DNA from: Hordeum vulgare subsp. vulgare
Taxonomy: Eukaryota; Streptophyta; Magnoliopsida; Poales; Poaceae
Assembly (NCBI RefSeq): GCF_904849725.1
Contig: NC_058521.1
Coordinates: forward strand, 350,298,138-350,362,137
Length of the DNA stretch: 64,000 nt
Direction of reading: 5' to 3'
The position numbers and the translations under genes are program-made. The notes under the pieces were generated by a model. It searched no databases and was not told where the DNA came from. It worked only from the letters and a program-made list of their open reading frames with translations. This document shows positions 10,663 to 23,404 of the stretch, in pieces. The number at the start of each line of letters is the position of its first letter. The stretch's first letter is position 1.

Positions 10663-11149
10663 CTAGGTTACCGCAATGGGGATGTGTATCTCCCCAACAA
10701 GCAAATCATACTTCATCTTAACAGGAGGTATAGGGCATTCAAAGCTCCCAATAAGGATCGATGAAGTTTTTTTGATAGCATTGATGCAATGTACTTGATA
10801 TTGTTTCCTTGGAAAGTGCACCGTATGCTCATTACCGTTGACATGGAAAGTGACATTGCCTTTGTTGCAATCAATAACAGCCCCTGCAGTGTTTAAAAAG
10901 GGTCTTACAAGGATGACCACCATGGCATCGTCCTCGGGAATATCCAGAATAACAAAGTGTGTTAAGATAGTAACGTTGGCAACCTCAACAGGCAGGTCCT
11001 CGCAAATGTTGATAGGGAAAGCAGTTGATTTGTCGGTCATTTGTAGAGAGATTTCAGTGGATGTCAACTTATCCAGTTCAAACCTACGATAAAGAGAGAG
11101 AGGCATAACACTAACACCGGCTCCAAGGTTGCATAAAGCAGTTCTAACT
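10663..11149 (-). pseudogene. retropepsin-like protease domain of element C
   Basis: The 147-aa frame (10663-11106) carries the flap and second half of the protease (VILVRPFLNTAGAVIDCN). Just upstream, 11107-11150 encodes the catalytic loop, but the expected Asp codon is AAC (Asn) in LCNLGAGVSVM, and a stop precedes it. The corresponding Asp is GAC in element B. The protein follows gag directly and would process Gag. It is inactive in this copy. Confidence 0.8.
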
Positions 11150-13384
11150 TAGTTGCCTTTAATGGAGCAAGGTATAGTGGGAACTCCGGGATCACCTAGT
11201 TTCTTAGGAGTTCCACCCTTGAAGGTATAGTTAGCGAGCATGGTGGAAATCTCAACCTCAGGTATCCTCCTCTTATTAGTCACAATATCTTTCATGTACT
11301 TAGCATACGGAAACATTTTGAGCATATCTGTCAAACGCATTTGCAAAAAGACGAGTCTAATCATTTCAACAATGCGCTCAAAATCCTCATCATCCTTTTT
11401 CTTGGACGGTTTGGGAGGAAAGGGCATGGGTTTCTGAACCCATGGTTCCCTTTCTTTACCATTCTTCCCAGCAGTGAAATCATTCTTATCGTATCTTCTA
11501 TTCTTAGGCTGTGGGTTATCAAGATCAACAGGTTCAATCTCCACATCCTTATCATTGCTAGGTTGAGCATCTACATGAACATCACTATTCATATTATCAT
11601 TAGGCTCATGTTCATCACGAGATTGTGTCTCGGCATCAGAAGTAGAGACATTGTTTGGACTCTCAGGTGTATCGGCATCAGGGTTGCTGGCGTGGAAGTT
11701 CCTATCATCTTTCTTCTTCTTTCCAAGATGACTAGGTGCATCAGTGCTAACTCCTTGAGAATCTTGTTCAATTCTCTTCGGGTGACCCTCAGGATACAGA
11801 GGTTCCTGGTTCATTCTACCGTCTCTAGTGACGACTCTGACAGAATTGTCATTCAACTCATTGAGCAAGTCATTTTGAGCCTTAAGTACTTGTTCTACTT
11901 GAGTAGTAACCATAGATGCATGTCTACTCAGGAGATTAAGATCATTGATGTTTCTGTCCACACAAGCACTTAAATGACTAAGCATACGAGCATTCTGTTC
12001 CAATTGTCTTCTAACATAATCATTGAAACTTTGTTGTTTGGCAACAAAGTTATCAAATTCATCCAGGCATAGGCTAGCAGGTTTATCAAAAGGAATATCA
12101 CTCTCATCAAACCTACGCAGAGAATTTACTTCTACTACCTGTATCGGGTTATCAAGACCATGGATCTCTTCGATAGGTGGTAGATTTTTGACATCTTCAG
12201 ATATAATGCCTTTCTCTCGCATAGATTTCTTGGCTTCTTGCATATCTTCAGGATTGAGGAATAGAATACCTATTTTCTTCGGAGTTGGCTTAGGAGGTGG
12301 TTCGGGAATAGTCCAAGTATTCTCATTGCACAAGATGTTATTCAATAGGATCTCAGCTTGTTCTACAGTTCATTCCCTAAAAACACAACCGACACAACTA
12401 TCTAGGTGGTCTCTAGAAGCATCGGTAAGTCCATTATAGAAGATATCAAGTATTTCATTCTTCTCAAGAGGGTGATCACGCAAAGCATTGAGTAGCTGGA
12501 CGAGCCTCCCCCAAGCTTGTGGGAGACTCTCTTCTTCAGCTTGAGCAAAGTTGTATATTTCCTGCAAGGCAGCTTGCTTTTTATGGGCAGGGAAATATTT
12601 TTCAGAGAAGTAGTAGACCATATCCTGGGGGCTATGCACACAAGCAGGAGCAAGCGAAGTGAACCAAGTCTTAGCATCATCCTTTAGTGAGAAAGGAAAC
12701 AACTTAAGGATATAGTAGTGGCGGATCTTTTCCTCACTCGTGAATAGGGTGGCTATGTCGTGCCATTTGGTAAGATGGGCTACAACCGTTTCTGACTCAT
12801 AACCATGAAAAGGATAAGATTCGACCAGAGTGATTAACTCACGGTCGACAGAGAATTCATAATCCTTATCGGTCAGAAAGATAGGCGAAGTAGCAAACTT
12901 CGGGTCGTATTTCATCCTAGCATTCATAGATTTTTCTTTCCACTTGAGCTGTAATTTCTCAACATCATAGCTATCCTTACAAGCAAGAAAGTCCTCAGCT
13001 ATCGATCCCTCCATAACATAACACTCAAGCATATCAGGTAATTCATGTCTAGGAGAGCTAGTTCTAGCACGCAAAATAGCAGGTTCTACATCTAGCAGCA
13101 ACTCTAGCAATTTGTGCATCAAGGAATGCACCTAGTGGCAAAGCAGTATCAAGCATAGCATCATCAGGCAAAGCAGTATCAATCATAGCGTCATCATAAG
13201 CATCATGGGCAGCAGAAGTAGCATCATCAAGCACATGCGACATATCAAGATTTCTAGGAGGTGGTGGTGTCGCAAACTTACTCATAACTGAAGGTGAATC
13301 AAGTGCAGAGCTAGATGGCAGTTCCTTACCTGTCCTCGTAGTTGAGGGCAAGACTTCAGTTCTTGGATCTATCGAATTCCTCAT
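11150..13384 (-). pseudogene. gag of element C (Athila-like)
   Basis: Three frames in series (13064-13384, 12370-13131, 11149-12345) cover a Gag of about 740 aa, starting MRNSIDPRTEVLPS at 13384. The gag core is at 12370-12900 (DDAKTWFTSLAP, then YYFSEKYFPAHKK and EESLPQAWGRLVQLLNA). A long charged C-terminal part (11149-12345) contains IPEPPPKPTPKK, several acidic stretches and basic patches. The N-terminal part has a short repeat, DDAMIDTALP then DDAMLDTALP. Gag would build the particle and package RNA. Frame changes near 13064-13131 and 12345-12370 break it. Confidence 0.88.
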
Positions 13385-13434
13385 AGTGACCAGGAGACGG
13401 AAATCCCAAGTGACTCAGAGAATATAGCTGTGCT

Positions 13435-13452
13435 TCCCCAGCAACGGCGCCA
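13435..13452 (-). promoter_or_regulatory. primer-binding site of element C (tRNA-Asp type)
   Basis: Plus-strand TCCCCAGCAACGGCGCCA differs at one base from the 3' end of plant tRNA-Asp (TCCCCGGCAACGGCGCCA), so the minus strand is a PBS for tRNA-Asp. It is 11 bp from the LTR edge at 13464. This primer is typical of Athila/Tat-type elements. Confidence 0.85.
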
Positions 13453-13463
13453 GAAAAAGGTCT

Positions 13464-14906
13464 TGATAACCCAGAAGTATAGGGGATTGCAACAGTTTTC
13501 GAGGGTAGAGTATTCAACCCAAATTTATTGATTCGACTCAAGGGGAAGCCAAAGAATATTCTCAAGTATTAGCAGTTGAGTTGTCAATTCAACCACACCT
13601 GAAAGATTTAGTATCTGCAGCAAAGTATCAGTACCAAAGTAGTGTGATAGCAGCAGTAGCAACAGTAACCATAAGCAACAAAGTGACAGCAGTAGCAACA
13701 AAGTGACAGCAGTAGCAAGAGAGTAATAGTAGCAGCAGTGACAACAGTAGCAACAAAGTAACGTAGCAAGGACCAGTAGGAAAAGACTCGTAGGCATTGG
13801 ATCGGTGATGGATGATTATGCCGGATGCTATTCATCATGCAAGAGTTATAACACGGAGAGATATGTAACTAGCTCCAGTTCGTCAATCTAATGTAGGCAT
13901 GTATTCAGTATGTAGGCATACATGCTTGGGGAAAAGAACTTGCATGACATCTATTGTCCATCCCTCCCGTGGCAGCGGGGTCCTAATGGAAACTACGAGA
14001 TATTAAGGTTCTCCTTTTAATAAAGAACTGGACCAATGCATTAACACTTGGTGAATACATGAACTCCTCATACTATGGTCATCTCAGGGAGTGGTTCCGG
14101 CTATTGCCACTCCGGGGTTGCCGGGTCATAACACATAGTAGGTGACTACAACTTGCAAGATAGGATCAAGAGCACACATATAGTGGCGACAACATAATAG
14201 GTTCAGATATGAAATCATGGCACTCGGGCCCTAGTGACAAGCATTAAGCATGGCAAAGTTGTAGCAACATCAATCTCAGAACATAGTGGATACTAGGGAT
14301 CAATCCCCGTCAAAACTAACTCGATTACATGATAGATCTCATCCAACCCATCACCATCCAGCAAGCCTACGATGAGATTACTCACGAACGGTGAAGAGCA
14401 TCATGGAATTGGCGATGAAGGAAGGTTGGTGATGATAATGGCGATGATCTCCCCTCTCCGGAGCCCAGAACGGACTCCAGATTTGCCCTCCAGATGAAGA
14501 ACAGGAGGTGGCGGCGCCTCCATATCGTAAAACGTGATGAACTCTTCTCCTTGATTTTTTCCGGACGAAACGGACTAAATAGAGCTGGATTTGGAGGCGG
14601 TGGAGCTTTGTGGGCCCCACAAGCCTGCCAGGCGCGGTCGGGGGGGGGGGGGGGCTGGTGGGCTTGTGAGCTCACAGCTCCACTTCCTCCGCTGATTCTT
14701 GCGCCAGTATTTTTCATAAATTCCAGAAAAATTCTCCATAAATTTTCTGGTCATTCCTAAAACTTTTATTTCTGCGCAAAAACAACACCATGACAATTCC
14801 GCTGAAAACAGCGTTAGTCCGGGTTAGTTCCATTCAAATCATGCAAATTAGAGTCCAAAACAAGGGCAAAAGAGTTCAGAAAAGTAGATACGACGGAGAC
14901 GTATCA
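13464..14906 (-). repeat. element C 5' LTR
   Basis: Right LTR copy, 1443 bp, same termini as 5403-6845. It has the same AGCAGTAGCAACA simple repeat at about 13640-13760. A run of 15 G residues occurs at 14640-14654; the left LTR lacks it, so it is either a real private expansion or an assembly-sensitive site. Confidence 0.93.
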
Positions 14907-14911
14907 AAGAC

Positions 14912-17378
14912 CAGTACTACTTAATATTAAATAGAGTAGAGCGGGGGTCGCTCTACAAATTATTACAACCTGTCCAAGTCTCACACAGACGGATATTTTA
15001 CACTGGTAATGGGATAACTCTACTGCTCGTAATAAAGGGGGCATGCCACATTAGAGTAATGTGACATGAAAAGTACTACTACGTGCCAAGCGTCGGAGTG
15101 AGGCTTGACGATTTATTCGTGGTGGCGGAAGCGGTGAAATAATACAGCGGCAGACTCCAAGATCGCAAGACTGACTGGGAGTCCTCTAGACATCGGACTC
15201 GCTATTGAACTCTTCGTCAATGAGGTCTCCTTTATCCATATCTGGCCACATCAACAAGCCAGTCAGTACTTCGAAAACTACTCGCAAACAGTTTGCACAA
15301 AAGATGAGATGCATGCAGTTAATTGTTAATATGTATGGTTCAGCTCATAACTTCTCATAATAGAGACGTTATAAACCGTTTAAGTTCGTGGATAAGTCGG
15401 GCGTAATCCTCCCGAGGTATCCAAACAGAAAAATAAAAATGCACCGATCGGGTGTTTGGAGCGACGCCTCGAAAGGTTAACAGGTAAATAAGTTACCACT
15501 GTCGGGTGTCTAAGTGACACCTCATACAGGGCATAAAATAAATAACAACCCGCAGTCAGGCGTCTTAGCGACACCGCATGAAGGGCATGAAAATAGATAA
15601 CAAGCCACAGTCGGGCGTCTTAGCGACACCACAGAAAGGGCATGAAAATAAATAACAGGCCACAATCGGGCGTCTTAGCGACACCATAGAAAGGGCAAAC
15701 AATAAGTAAGGATTATCCGGGTGGTACAACCAACCTTTAGGATAATATGAGAACCAAAATGTTAATAATTAGTTTCCACACACCATCAGATATCCACAAC
15801 CATTATCATCTAACCAACTTGTGCTCCAAGGACCGACTCTAAGACCGACACTTGACCTATCAAGCGACCGTCCTTAACCGTGGACACGACTACTCTAAGA
15901 GTTGTGACTCTGCAGAGGATGTACTCTTTACCCATAGCTCACGGGTTCCGATAGTCCATATGACTAATCTCGCGAAAGGTATTTTAGAAGCGGACACTCA
16001 AAATCAGCACGCACCCATTTTACCTCCGCGAAGCCCGGCTTCACCCGGACTACGCTGCCAGGGAAAAACCATAAGACAGGGAGGCTCCGACCTCTACTAG
16101 CATGGGATCAAATTCATACTACGGTCTACGAGGGAGTGCCCTCCCTCCCGGTCCCAGACTAGAAATACCCATGCCCCCTGACCGGATGACTGAATTTAGT
16201 CCAGGGGCATGGATACCTTCATCCCGGCCCCTCTACTTGGTGTGCAACTGATAATAGGCCTACGACCGACTATACCGAATCCTCATTCAGGAAACTGTGG
16301 CAGAACAATAATGAAAGTAGGACATTGACAAGACTCGATCTAGGTCGATACTCGAGTTATCACTTTATTTCCATGACTATCATGCACTTTTGATGACCAG
16401 GGCATAACCTATCACGTTCCGCGTAACTAGGTTATTCACGACCTCTCACAACCATCACTTGCCATAGTCATGATTTAACTTTGTTTATGAGTGACACAAT
16501 ATGCTTGATTAATGCAAGAGATGAATGTTAAATTCTGTTAGTGAGCAAACAACACATCAAAACTTCAAACATGCTTGCCTGGTTCCACGTAGTGGGGATC
16601 AAGCTCGGTGAAGTAAACGTCGGCGTTTCCTTCGTCGGAATCTATGTCATGCAACATATACCGTCGTAAGAGCTAAGGCCTAGCTACTATCTCTAAATAA
16701 TTTGAAAATAAATCTTAAAACAAACTAGACCCTCAGAGCAAGATTTTGCAAAAAGAATCGATTCAAAAGTTGTTATAGATTAATAGTTATATGCAAAACA
16801 AGTTCAAGGACCATTTTGTAATAAAACATAATATGTACAGGGGCTAGTTTGAGAAAACTCAAAATGCCCGAAGGGTTATGCGCTAACCCGCAGCGAAAAG
16901 AACTTCTGGATAAGGCGCTTTCGAAGAAAACGATTAGAAAAAGAATGGAATTGTCATGAGGGGGCTTCGCCGTGTGAGGTTCGAAACTCACCTGTGCCAC
17001 ATGCTCGTGGTGGTCGCCTGCAGCGATAGAATAAGGGGAAGGACAAGCTGAGGTCATGTGCACACTCACCGAGTTCATATGAGTCGATGGGAGGTGGATT
17101 GGACTAAAGAGGGTGGACTCTTTCGATGACGACCTAGCTCCAACGGACGACGACGTCGGTCACCACCGAATCTCACCGAAGGAATGGTCTACGACTAAAT
17201 TGGAGAGCGGCTTAAGAAGGGGAGATCACCAGAGAACTACTGAGAGGCTCAGGCGGTCACCTCTCCGCTTACCTTGCTCGAGTGCCGTCGAGAATAGGAG
17301 CGGATCGAAGTTGCCGGAGTTAGAGAAGAAGGCCTCTCCGAGGCCCTTCTCTGGCTTGGGAAAGGCTTCGGAGTGAGG
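14912..17378 (-). repeat. element D 5' LTR, middle segment
   Basis: This stretch continues the D LTR between insertions C and A. The TSD pairs on each side (AAGAC and TGAGG) show continuity with 5402 on the left and 30873 on the right. It holds a 55-bp tandem array (15447-15710). On the minus strand the part near 17100-17378 would be transcribed leader, since the TATA box is at 30921-30930. No credible protein frame is seen; frames such as 17113-17376 are weak. Confidence 0.75.
15447..15710. repeat. 55-bp tandem repeat in the D LTR
   Basis: About five copies of a 54-55-bp unit with core TCGGGCGTCTTAGCGACACC followed by an AGGGCATGAAAATAAATAAC-like half. Copies 3 to 5 are close to each other; copies 1 and 2 are more diverged. 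Confidence 0.85.
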
Positions 17379-18117
17379 TGTGACAGCCCGAGACTGACGC
17401 TCCATAAGATTCCCCTTTTATTCCGTTGCCGCCGTGTTATTATTTTGTTTGTTGCATTCATCATCGCATCACGTGCATCATCTGCATTGCATCGGCATCC
17501 AGTTGCCGCCAGTTTTCAAAACTTGCATCCGTTCGTAGTTGCCGGTTCTCTCTATTTTCGTCGTTGTCTGTTTTGTGACCAACCAAACATGCATGCGCCC
17601 GTGACATCGTTAACTCTGTTGTCGGGTTGTTGTTTCCCTCTCATCTCTGCCTAGCCCCTCTGCACAATGCATCGTCCTGCCTGCAACCTAATTCGGAAAC
17701 CCTCGCGGTACCCGTAACACATGGTCATTACCCTTTGGTCCGAATCAACCCCGTTATACCCAAAACCGTGTTCAATTTTGCAGTTAGACCCCCTAACCAT
17801 TTATTTACGGTCGTCCGATCTAATCGGAGGGCCTACATCTTGTCCAAAGCAACCCTAGGTCAAAACCTGGTATTTAAACATCTCAACCCTAGATTTTAGG
17901 TAGTTTGTCCCATCCATCCCGTCGTCACGCCACCACCCACCACTGAGTTCCCATCCATCAACCAGATGCGCTAGCCCAATCCAAAAAAACCTCGTCCTTC
18001 CTCCCAATCCAGCACTCAAGACACCGCGGATACCGAGCCACACCACAGCCCCAACCAGGAGCTCCTCGCATCGAGCAGCTGCCTCAGCCCGGCGATGGCG
18101 ACAAGCTTGCTGTCGCG
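17379..18117. repeat. element A, left segment
   Basis: First 739 bp of element A up to the insertion of B (TSD TCGCG at 18113-18117). It is rich in GCATCATCTGCATTGCATCG-like text, with no convincing ORF. Confidence 0.75.
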
Positions 18118-19660
18118 TGATGTCCCACAAGCGTATGGGATCGCAGCAGTTTTCGAGGGTAGAGTATTCAACCCAAATATGTTGATTCGACGCAAAGGGA
18201 AGCGAAAGAATATTCTCAAGTATTAGCAGCTGAGTTGTCAATTCAACGACACCTGAAAGATTAGTGTCTGCAACCAAAGTATCAGTAGCAAGGTAGTACG
18301 ATAGCAACGGTGCCAGAAAAAGCCTTGTTGACGGGATGCTAGTGCCGCTTACGTATCCCTGGCAACGGTGCCAGAAAAAGCCTTGCAACAAGTAACAGCG
18401 GAGTAGTAAGGAACAGTAGTAGCAGCAGCAAAGTTACAAGTAACAGCAGTAGTGACAACAGCAGCAAAGTGGCCCAATCCCTTTTGTAGCAAGGGACAAG
18501 CCTAGACAAAGTAACGTAGCGAGAACTAGTAGTAAAAGACTCGTAGGCAGTGGATCAGTGATCGATGAGTATGATGGATGTGATTCATCATGTAACAGCT
18601 ATAACACGGAGAGATATGTAACTAGCTCCCGTTCGTCAATCTAATGTAGACATGTATTCCGTATGTAGTCATACGTGCTTAGGGAAAAGAACTTGCATGG
18701 CATCTATTGTCCATCCCTCCCGTGGCAGCGGGGTCCTAATGGAAACTATGGGATATTAAGGTTCTCCATTTAATAAAGAACCGGACCAACGCATTAACAC
18801 GTGGTGAATACATGAACTCCTCATACTGTGGTCATCTCCGGGAGTGGTTCCGGCTATTGTCACTCCGGGGTTGCCGGGTCATAACACATAGTAGGTGACT
18901 ACAACTTGCAAGATAGGATCTAAAACACAGATATATTGGCGACAACATAATAGGTTCAGATCTGAAATCATGGCACTCAGGCCCTAGTGACAAGCTTAAG
19001 CATAGTCAAGTAGTAGCACCATCAATCTAGAACATAGTGGATACTAGGGATCAATCCCCGTCAAGAACTAACTCGATTACATGATAGATCTCATCCAACT
19101 CATCATCGTCGAGCAAGCCTACGATGAGATTACTCTCGAACGATGAAGAGCATCATGGAATTGTCGATGGAGAAAGTTTGATCATGACGATGGCGACGAT
19201 TTCCACTCTCCGGAGCCCGAAACGGACTCCAGATCTGCCCTCCAGATGAAGAACAGGATGTGGCGGCGCCTCCGTATCGCAAAACGCGATGAAACCTTCT
19301 CTCTAATTTTTTTCTAGGCGAAACGGAAGATATAGAGCTGAGATTGGGGGCGGTGGTGCCACGTGGGCCCCACAAGCCTGCATGGCGTGGCCATAGGGGG
19401 TGGCCGCAGGCCTGTGGGCTTGTGGCCCACTGGCACGCCCCCTCCGGTGAATCTTTGCGCAGATATTTTTCTTTTATTCCAGAAAAAATCTCCGTAAATT
19501 TTTAGGCGTTCCAAGAACTTTTATTTCTGCACAAAAACAACACCATGGCAATTCTCCTGAAAACAGCGTCAGTCCGGGTTAGTTCCATCCAAATCATGCA
19601 AATTAGAGTCCAAAACAAGGGAAAAGAGTTCGGAAAAGTAGATACGACGGAGACGTATCA
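18118..19660 (-). repeat. element B 3' LTR
   Basis: Left LTR copy. Near its 18118 side it holds two PBS-like copies (about 18306-18326 and 18362-18385: AACGGTGCCAGAAAAAGCCT). The rest is similar to the C LTR apart from this region. Confidence 0.92.
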
Positions 19661-19674
19661 TCTCCCCCAAGCTT
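19661..19674 (-). promoter_or_regulatory. polypurine tract of element B
   Basis: Minus strand AAGCTTGGGGGAGA directly precedes the 3' LTR; one base differs from the C tract. A second copy is at 21571-21584. Confidence 0.85.
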
Positions 19675-21570
19675 AAAGCCTTGCTTGTCCTCAAGCAATT
19701 CAGTTGACAAACTGAAAGAGACAAAAGAAAAACTTTGATGAACTTTGTTTGATCTTGTTGTTGCAGCTATGTCTAACTCACAACCAGAATTTCAGCAACA
19801 TCACAAGCAAACCACATAAGCAAATGACATCTAGGTCTCACGGTAAACTCATATCAATGGCATAATCAACTAGCGAGAATATAATAATAAGCTTCAACTG
19901 TCAATACTTCAATCAAAACAACATGAAGCAGTACGAATAGATGGTATCTCGCTAGCTCTTTCTGAGACCGCAAAACATAAATGCAGAGCACCTTAAAAGA
20001 CCAAGGGCTGAGTAAACATTGTAATTCAAGGCAATGAGGATCCAGTCATAGTCATACTCGACACAGTTAAAAGCAAAGCACAAAAATGACAGAGGTGCTC
20101 TCTAATTGGTGCTTTTGTAGGAGGAGGATGACTCAACATGAACACAAATAGACAGGCCCTTCGCAGAGGGAAGCATTGATTTGCAGAGGTGCCAGAGCTC
20201 AAGGTTTTAAAACAGAGATAATAATTTTGGGTGGCATGCTTTCATTGTCAACGCAATGACTAAGAGTTCTCAACATCTTCCGCGCTACGCATGCTATAGG
20301 CGGTTCCCAAACAGAAAAGTAAAGTTTTGACTCCCCCACCACCAATCAATCACACTCCACGGCTAGCCGAATTCTCGGGTACCGTCCATACCAACATCAA
20401 TCCTCGGGGAGTTTTGTCTGCAATTATGTTTTCGATTTGAGTATGGAATTGGGAATTCCAATTACCGGCCCCTTTCTCGTGAATGATAGTGAATAAACAC
20501 ATATCGAGGATAACACGCCTAGCATGGAAGATACCAATAGCCCCTTGTCACCATATGAGCGGTTCAGGCATGCAAAACAAATTATTTCTTGAAGATTTAG
20601 AGAATGGCACATGCAAATTTACTTGGAACGGCAGGTAGATACCGCACATAGGTAGGTACGGTGGACTCAGATGGCACAACTTTGGGTTTATGGAGGTGGA
20701 TGCACAAGCAGTATTCCCGCTTAGTACAAGTGAAGGCTAGCAAAAGGCTGGGAAGCGACCAACTAGAGAGTGACAATAGTCATCAAAATGCATTGAGATT
20801 AACTAACATTGAGTGCAATCATGAGTACGACATAAATCACCATGAACATGAACATCATAGAGGCTATGTTGATTTTGTTTCAACTACATGCGTGAACATG
20901 CGCCAAGTCAAGCCACTTGAAACATTCAAAGGAGGATACCATCCTATCATACTACATCATAGTCATCTCAACATTCATGTGGGAAACCAAGACAAACCAT
21001 TATAAGCTCCTAGCTAATTAAGCATGGCATCAGCAACTATGATCTCTAAGTTGTCATTGCAAACATGTTTCTCTCACAAGAAAGCTGAATCACGCACAGT
21101 GAGCAAGAAATAATTACAAAAACAAAATAGATCGAGTTCATACGAGCTTTTCCAGGCTCAGTCACTTCATCATATATCGTCATTATTGCCTTTCACTTGC
21201 ACGACCGAACGATGTGAACAATAATAGGAGTGCTCGTGCATTGGACTACGTTAGAATCTGCAGGCAAACACATAGGAGAAGACAGAGTAATATGGCTATA
21301 TGAAAGCTAAACAGGTATGCATGCAAGAGCTAATAAACATTGTAACAAATATCTTCTACCTTGACCCAAAGAAAAAGAAAACTATCTACACGGGAAAGCT
21401 GCCAACAAACAAAAGAAGAAAAAGAAAATCTTTTTGGGTTTTCTCAAACTGGACAGACACACGAAAAGAAAACGCAAAAAAAACTAGCATGGATGATACA
21501 GTGGCAAAGTGTGAACACCGGCTAACAAAATGAAAGCATAAGAAAGAATGTAAAGTCGGTGAGAACACGT
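19675..21570 (-). other. long non-coding 3' region of element B
   Basis: Counterpart of 6860-8760 in C, similar by eye along its length. No convincing ORF on either strand; the 114-aa plus frame at 20661-21005 is His- and Asn-rich and looks accidental. Confidence 0.75.
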
Positions 21571-21600
21571 ACTCCCCCAAGCTTAGGCTTTTGGCCTAAG
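21571..21600 (-). promoter_or_regulatory. internal second polypurine tract and hairpin of element B
   Basis: Positions 21571-21584 repeat AAGCTTGGGGGAGT (minus strand). CTTAGGC/GCCTAAG at 21582-21600 forms the same 7-bp hairpin as in C. It lies just after the ORF3 stop. Confidence 0.6.
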
Positions 21601-21604
21601 TTGG

Positions 21605-22635
21605 CTACTCCCAAAGATGGTCTTGGCGAAACCCAAAATCATAATTGGGGTTATACGGGAGTGCTGCAGCCACTGCCTGAATAGCTGCCTCACGGAGACG
21701 AGCAGCCTTCGACTCCCTCTCATACTCCTCTGTCTCTCCTCTGGTTATGTAATATGTCTGTTTTACTTGAAAGTAAAAGAGAGCAGGATCAAGAAGGTTA
21801 ATATGGAAAACACGCTGCCGGTTAAATATCAATCGGTATAGGAGGGATTCATCATCCCTCTTAAGGAACTGGTTGCATGTCATAGCGACGCGGTCAAGGA
21901 AAGCTGTATGGAGCGGGGGATCTCCTTCGTGGATGGGTACTCCAAGAAAATTTGCTATGCGGGTGGCATAGATCCCACCAATGAAATCCCCATCAATAGC
22001 ATTCTTATTCAGCCTCCTTGCTATAATAGCTCCCATGTTGAAGCTTTTGTCACCCGTCACTGCGCTCTTAACGATACTAAGGTCGGGTGCGCAGAGGTGA
22101 CAATGCTCAATCTTGCCATTAATGCATCTGCCTACGAAGAAGGCAAAGTAATGCAAGGCAGGAAAATGAATACTCCTCATGGTAGCTTGCGTAATGTCTC
22201 TAGTTTCTCCAATCGTAATACCAGCGCAAAAATCTCTAACCGAAGATTTAGGAGGATCATTGAGGTTACCCCAAATAGGTATTTTGCAAATTTTACTGAA
22301 ATCCTATAAATCCATGGTATACGATTTATCACAGAGATCAAACAGTACCGATGGCTCACGGCCAGCCGAAAATTTGAATCTACAAACAAAAGAGGCAGTG
22401 AGAGCAACATACTGTTCACATTTATCGGAGATGAATTCTTCGAGTCCGACGTTGCGAACAAATGCATTAAACTCATCTTTGAAACCTGCCTCATTCATAA
22501 ATTCATCAGAAGGCCATTCACATGGTTGTATGTGCACGTCCCTAGGTTGGTAAGGATCAGGCTCCCGAATCGCAAGACAGGGACCTTTCTTGCTTGAGGA
22601 ACCACCATGAAAGTTTCTCCAAAACAGTTCCTTTT
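21605..22635 (-). pseudogene. ORF3 of element B, unknown retrotransposon protein
   Basis: Main frames are 21605-22180 (191 aa) and 22304-22702. Shared motifs with C ORF3 are CEWPSDEFM, DKCEQYVALT, IHFPALHYFAFFVGRC, MGAIIARRLN and GGIYATRIA, but large parts differ, including the whole C-terminal third, which here ends YNPNYDFGFRQDHLWE. The downstream half is open for 191 aa; the upstream half has a stop near 22304 after SYTMDL. No catalytic motif is visible. As in C it follows a splice-acceptor-like site. Confidence 0.65.
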
Positions 22636-22856
22636 CTGAAATTTCAGTGACCCAAAGGAAAGGTGAACAAGGTTCAATTAAACTTGTAGCAACTACTCCC
22701 ACACGTGCCTAGAGACCATACTACGCATCAAAACTACTTGGGACCAGCTAGAATCAGCATGCAAAGCTCAAGAACAGGGTCACCAAGGTAGCAAAAATAC
22801 GCGAAGTATAAGGCACCAGAGCACAAACTAATTGGACCAATGGAGGAGTCACTTAC
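22636..22856 (-). other. candidate intron ahead of ORF3 in element B
   Basis: Donor GGTAAGTG at 22850-22857 (minus strand) and acceptor ending TTTCAG at 22636-22638 match those of C in position, giving about 220 bp. The ATG of the ORF3 N-terminal frame follows a few tens of bases later. Confidence 0.55.
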
Positions 22857-22929
22857 CAAGGAGTAGTTTCCCCAAAATAGTTCGAAGAACAGTGATTTGA
22901 GCAAAGAGATAAAACATCCCAGCAAGAGG

Positions 22930-23250
22930 AGCAAGAACAAGGGTTTGAGCTGCGAAACGATTTTTTCTGGATGTAGGAGAAGCAGATGGGAGCAAGAATG
23001 AGTGGAGGGGGTGCCTATGGGCCCCACAAGCCTGGATGGCGCGGCCAGGGGGTGCCCGCGCCCCTAGGGCTTGTGGCCCACTGGAGTTGCCCCCAGACAG
23101 ACTCTTTGTCCCAGTATTTTCAAAAATTCCAGAAAATATCATACTAGATTTTCACAGTGTTCGGAGAACTTTTATTTTCGGGGTATTTTTACACCGGACG
23201 CTAAGACAGAAAACAGGGAAAACTAAACTAAATCTATCATTTTTCTTCTA
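22930..23250 (-). promoter_or_regulatory. internal LTR-like segment, candidate promoter for ORF3 (element B)
   Basis: It carries the same ordered blocks as 10190-10510 of C, including AATAAAAGTT, TTTTGAAAATACTG and the GGGGCCCAC block also present in the LTR U3. It sits between protease and the donor at 22850-22857. Promoter activity is an inference. Confidence 0.55.
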
Positions 23251-23404
23251 AGCAACGGAATGTTGAAGCTTGGAACAGAGGTTTGTGACTCCTCGATTCA
23301 TCCATCTCATGGTCATCAAAAGAAATCCGTCAATGAGGTTGATCAATTCTCCTCGACAAACCTTTTTGAATCGCAAAAGAGAACGGAGAATTTCCGAATA
23401 GTCA

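Larger units (their letters stand above)
5403..14906 (-). mobile_element. Athila-like non-autonomous gypsy element C, complete with both LTRs
   Basis: The element has two 1443-bp LTRs (5403-6845 and 13464-14906) that both begin TGATAACCC and end GTATCA. It is flanked by the 5-bp target-site duplicate AAGAC (5398-5402 and 14907-14911). Reading on the minus strand gives the 5' LTR on the right, a tRNA-Asp PBS, gag, protease, an LTR-like segment, an intron-like segment, ORF3, a long non-coding part, a polypurine tract and the 3' LTR. No RT, RNase H or integrase is present, so it must have moved using enzymes from a partner. Equal LTR lengths suggest a fairly recent insertion. Element B is a close relative. 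The tRNA-Asp PBS and gag type point to the Athila lineage; the family name is left open. Confidence 0.93.

Noticed and set aside
15447..15710. CRISPR-like array
   Set aside because: Units are contiguous tandem copies without unique spacers, in a eukaryotic LTR.
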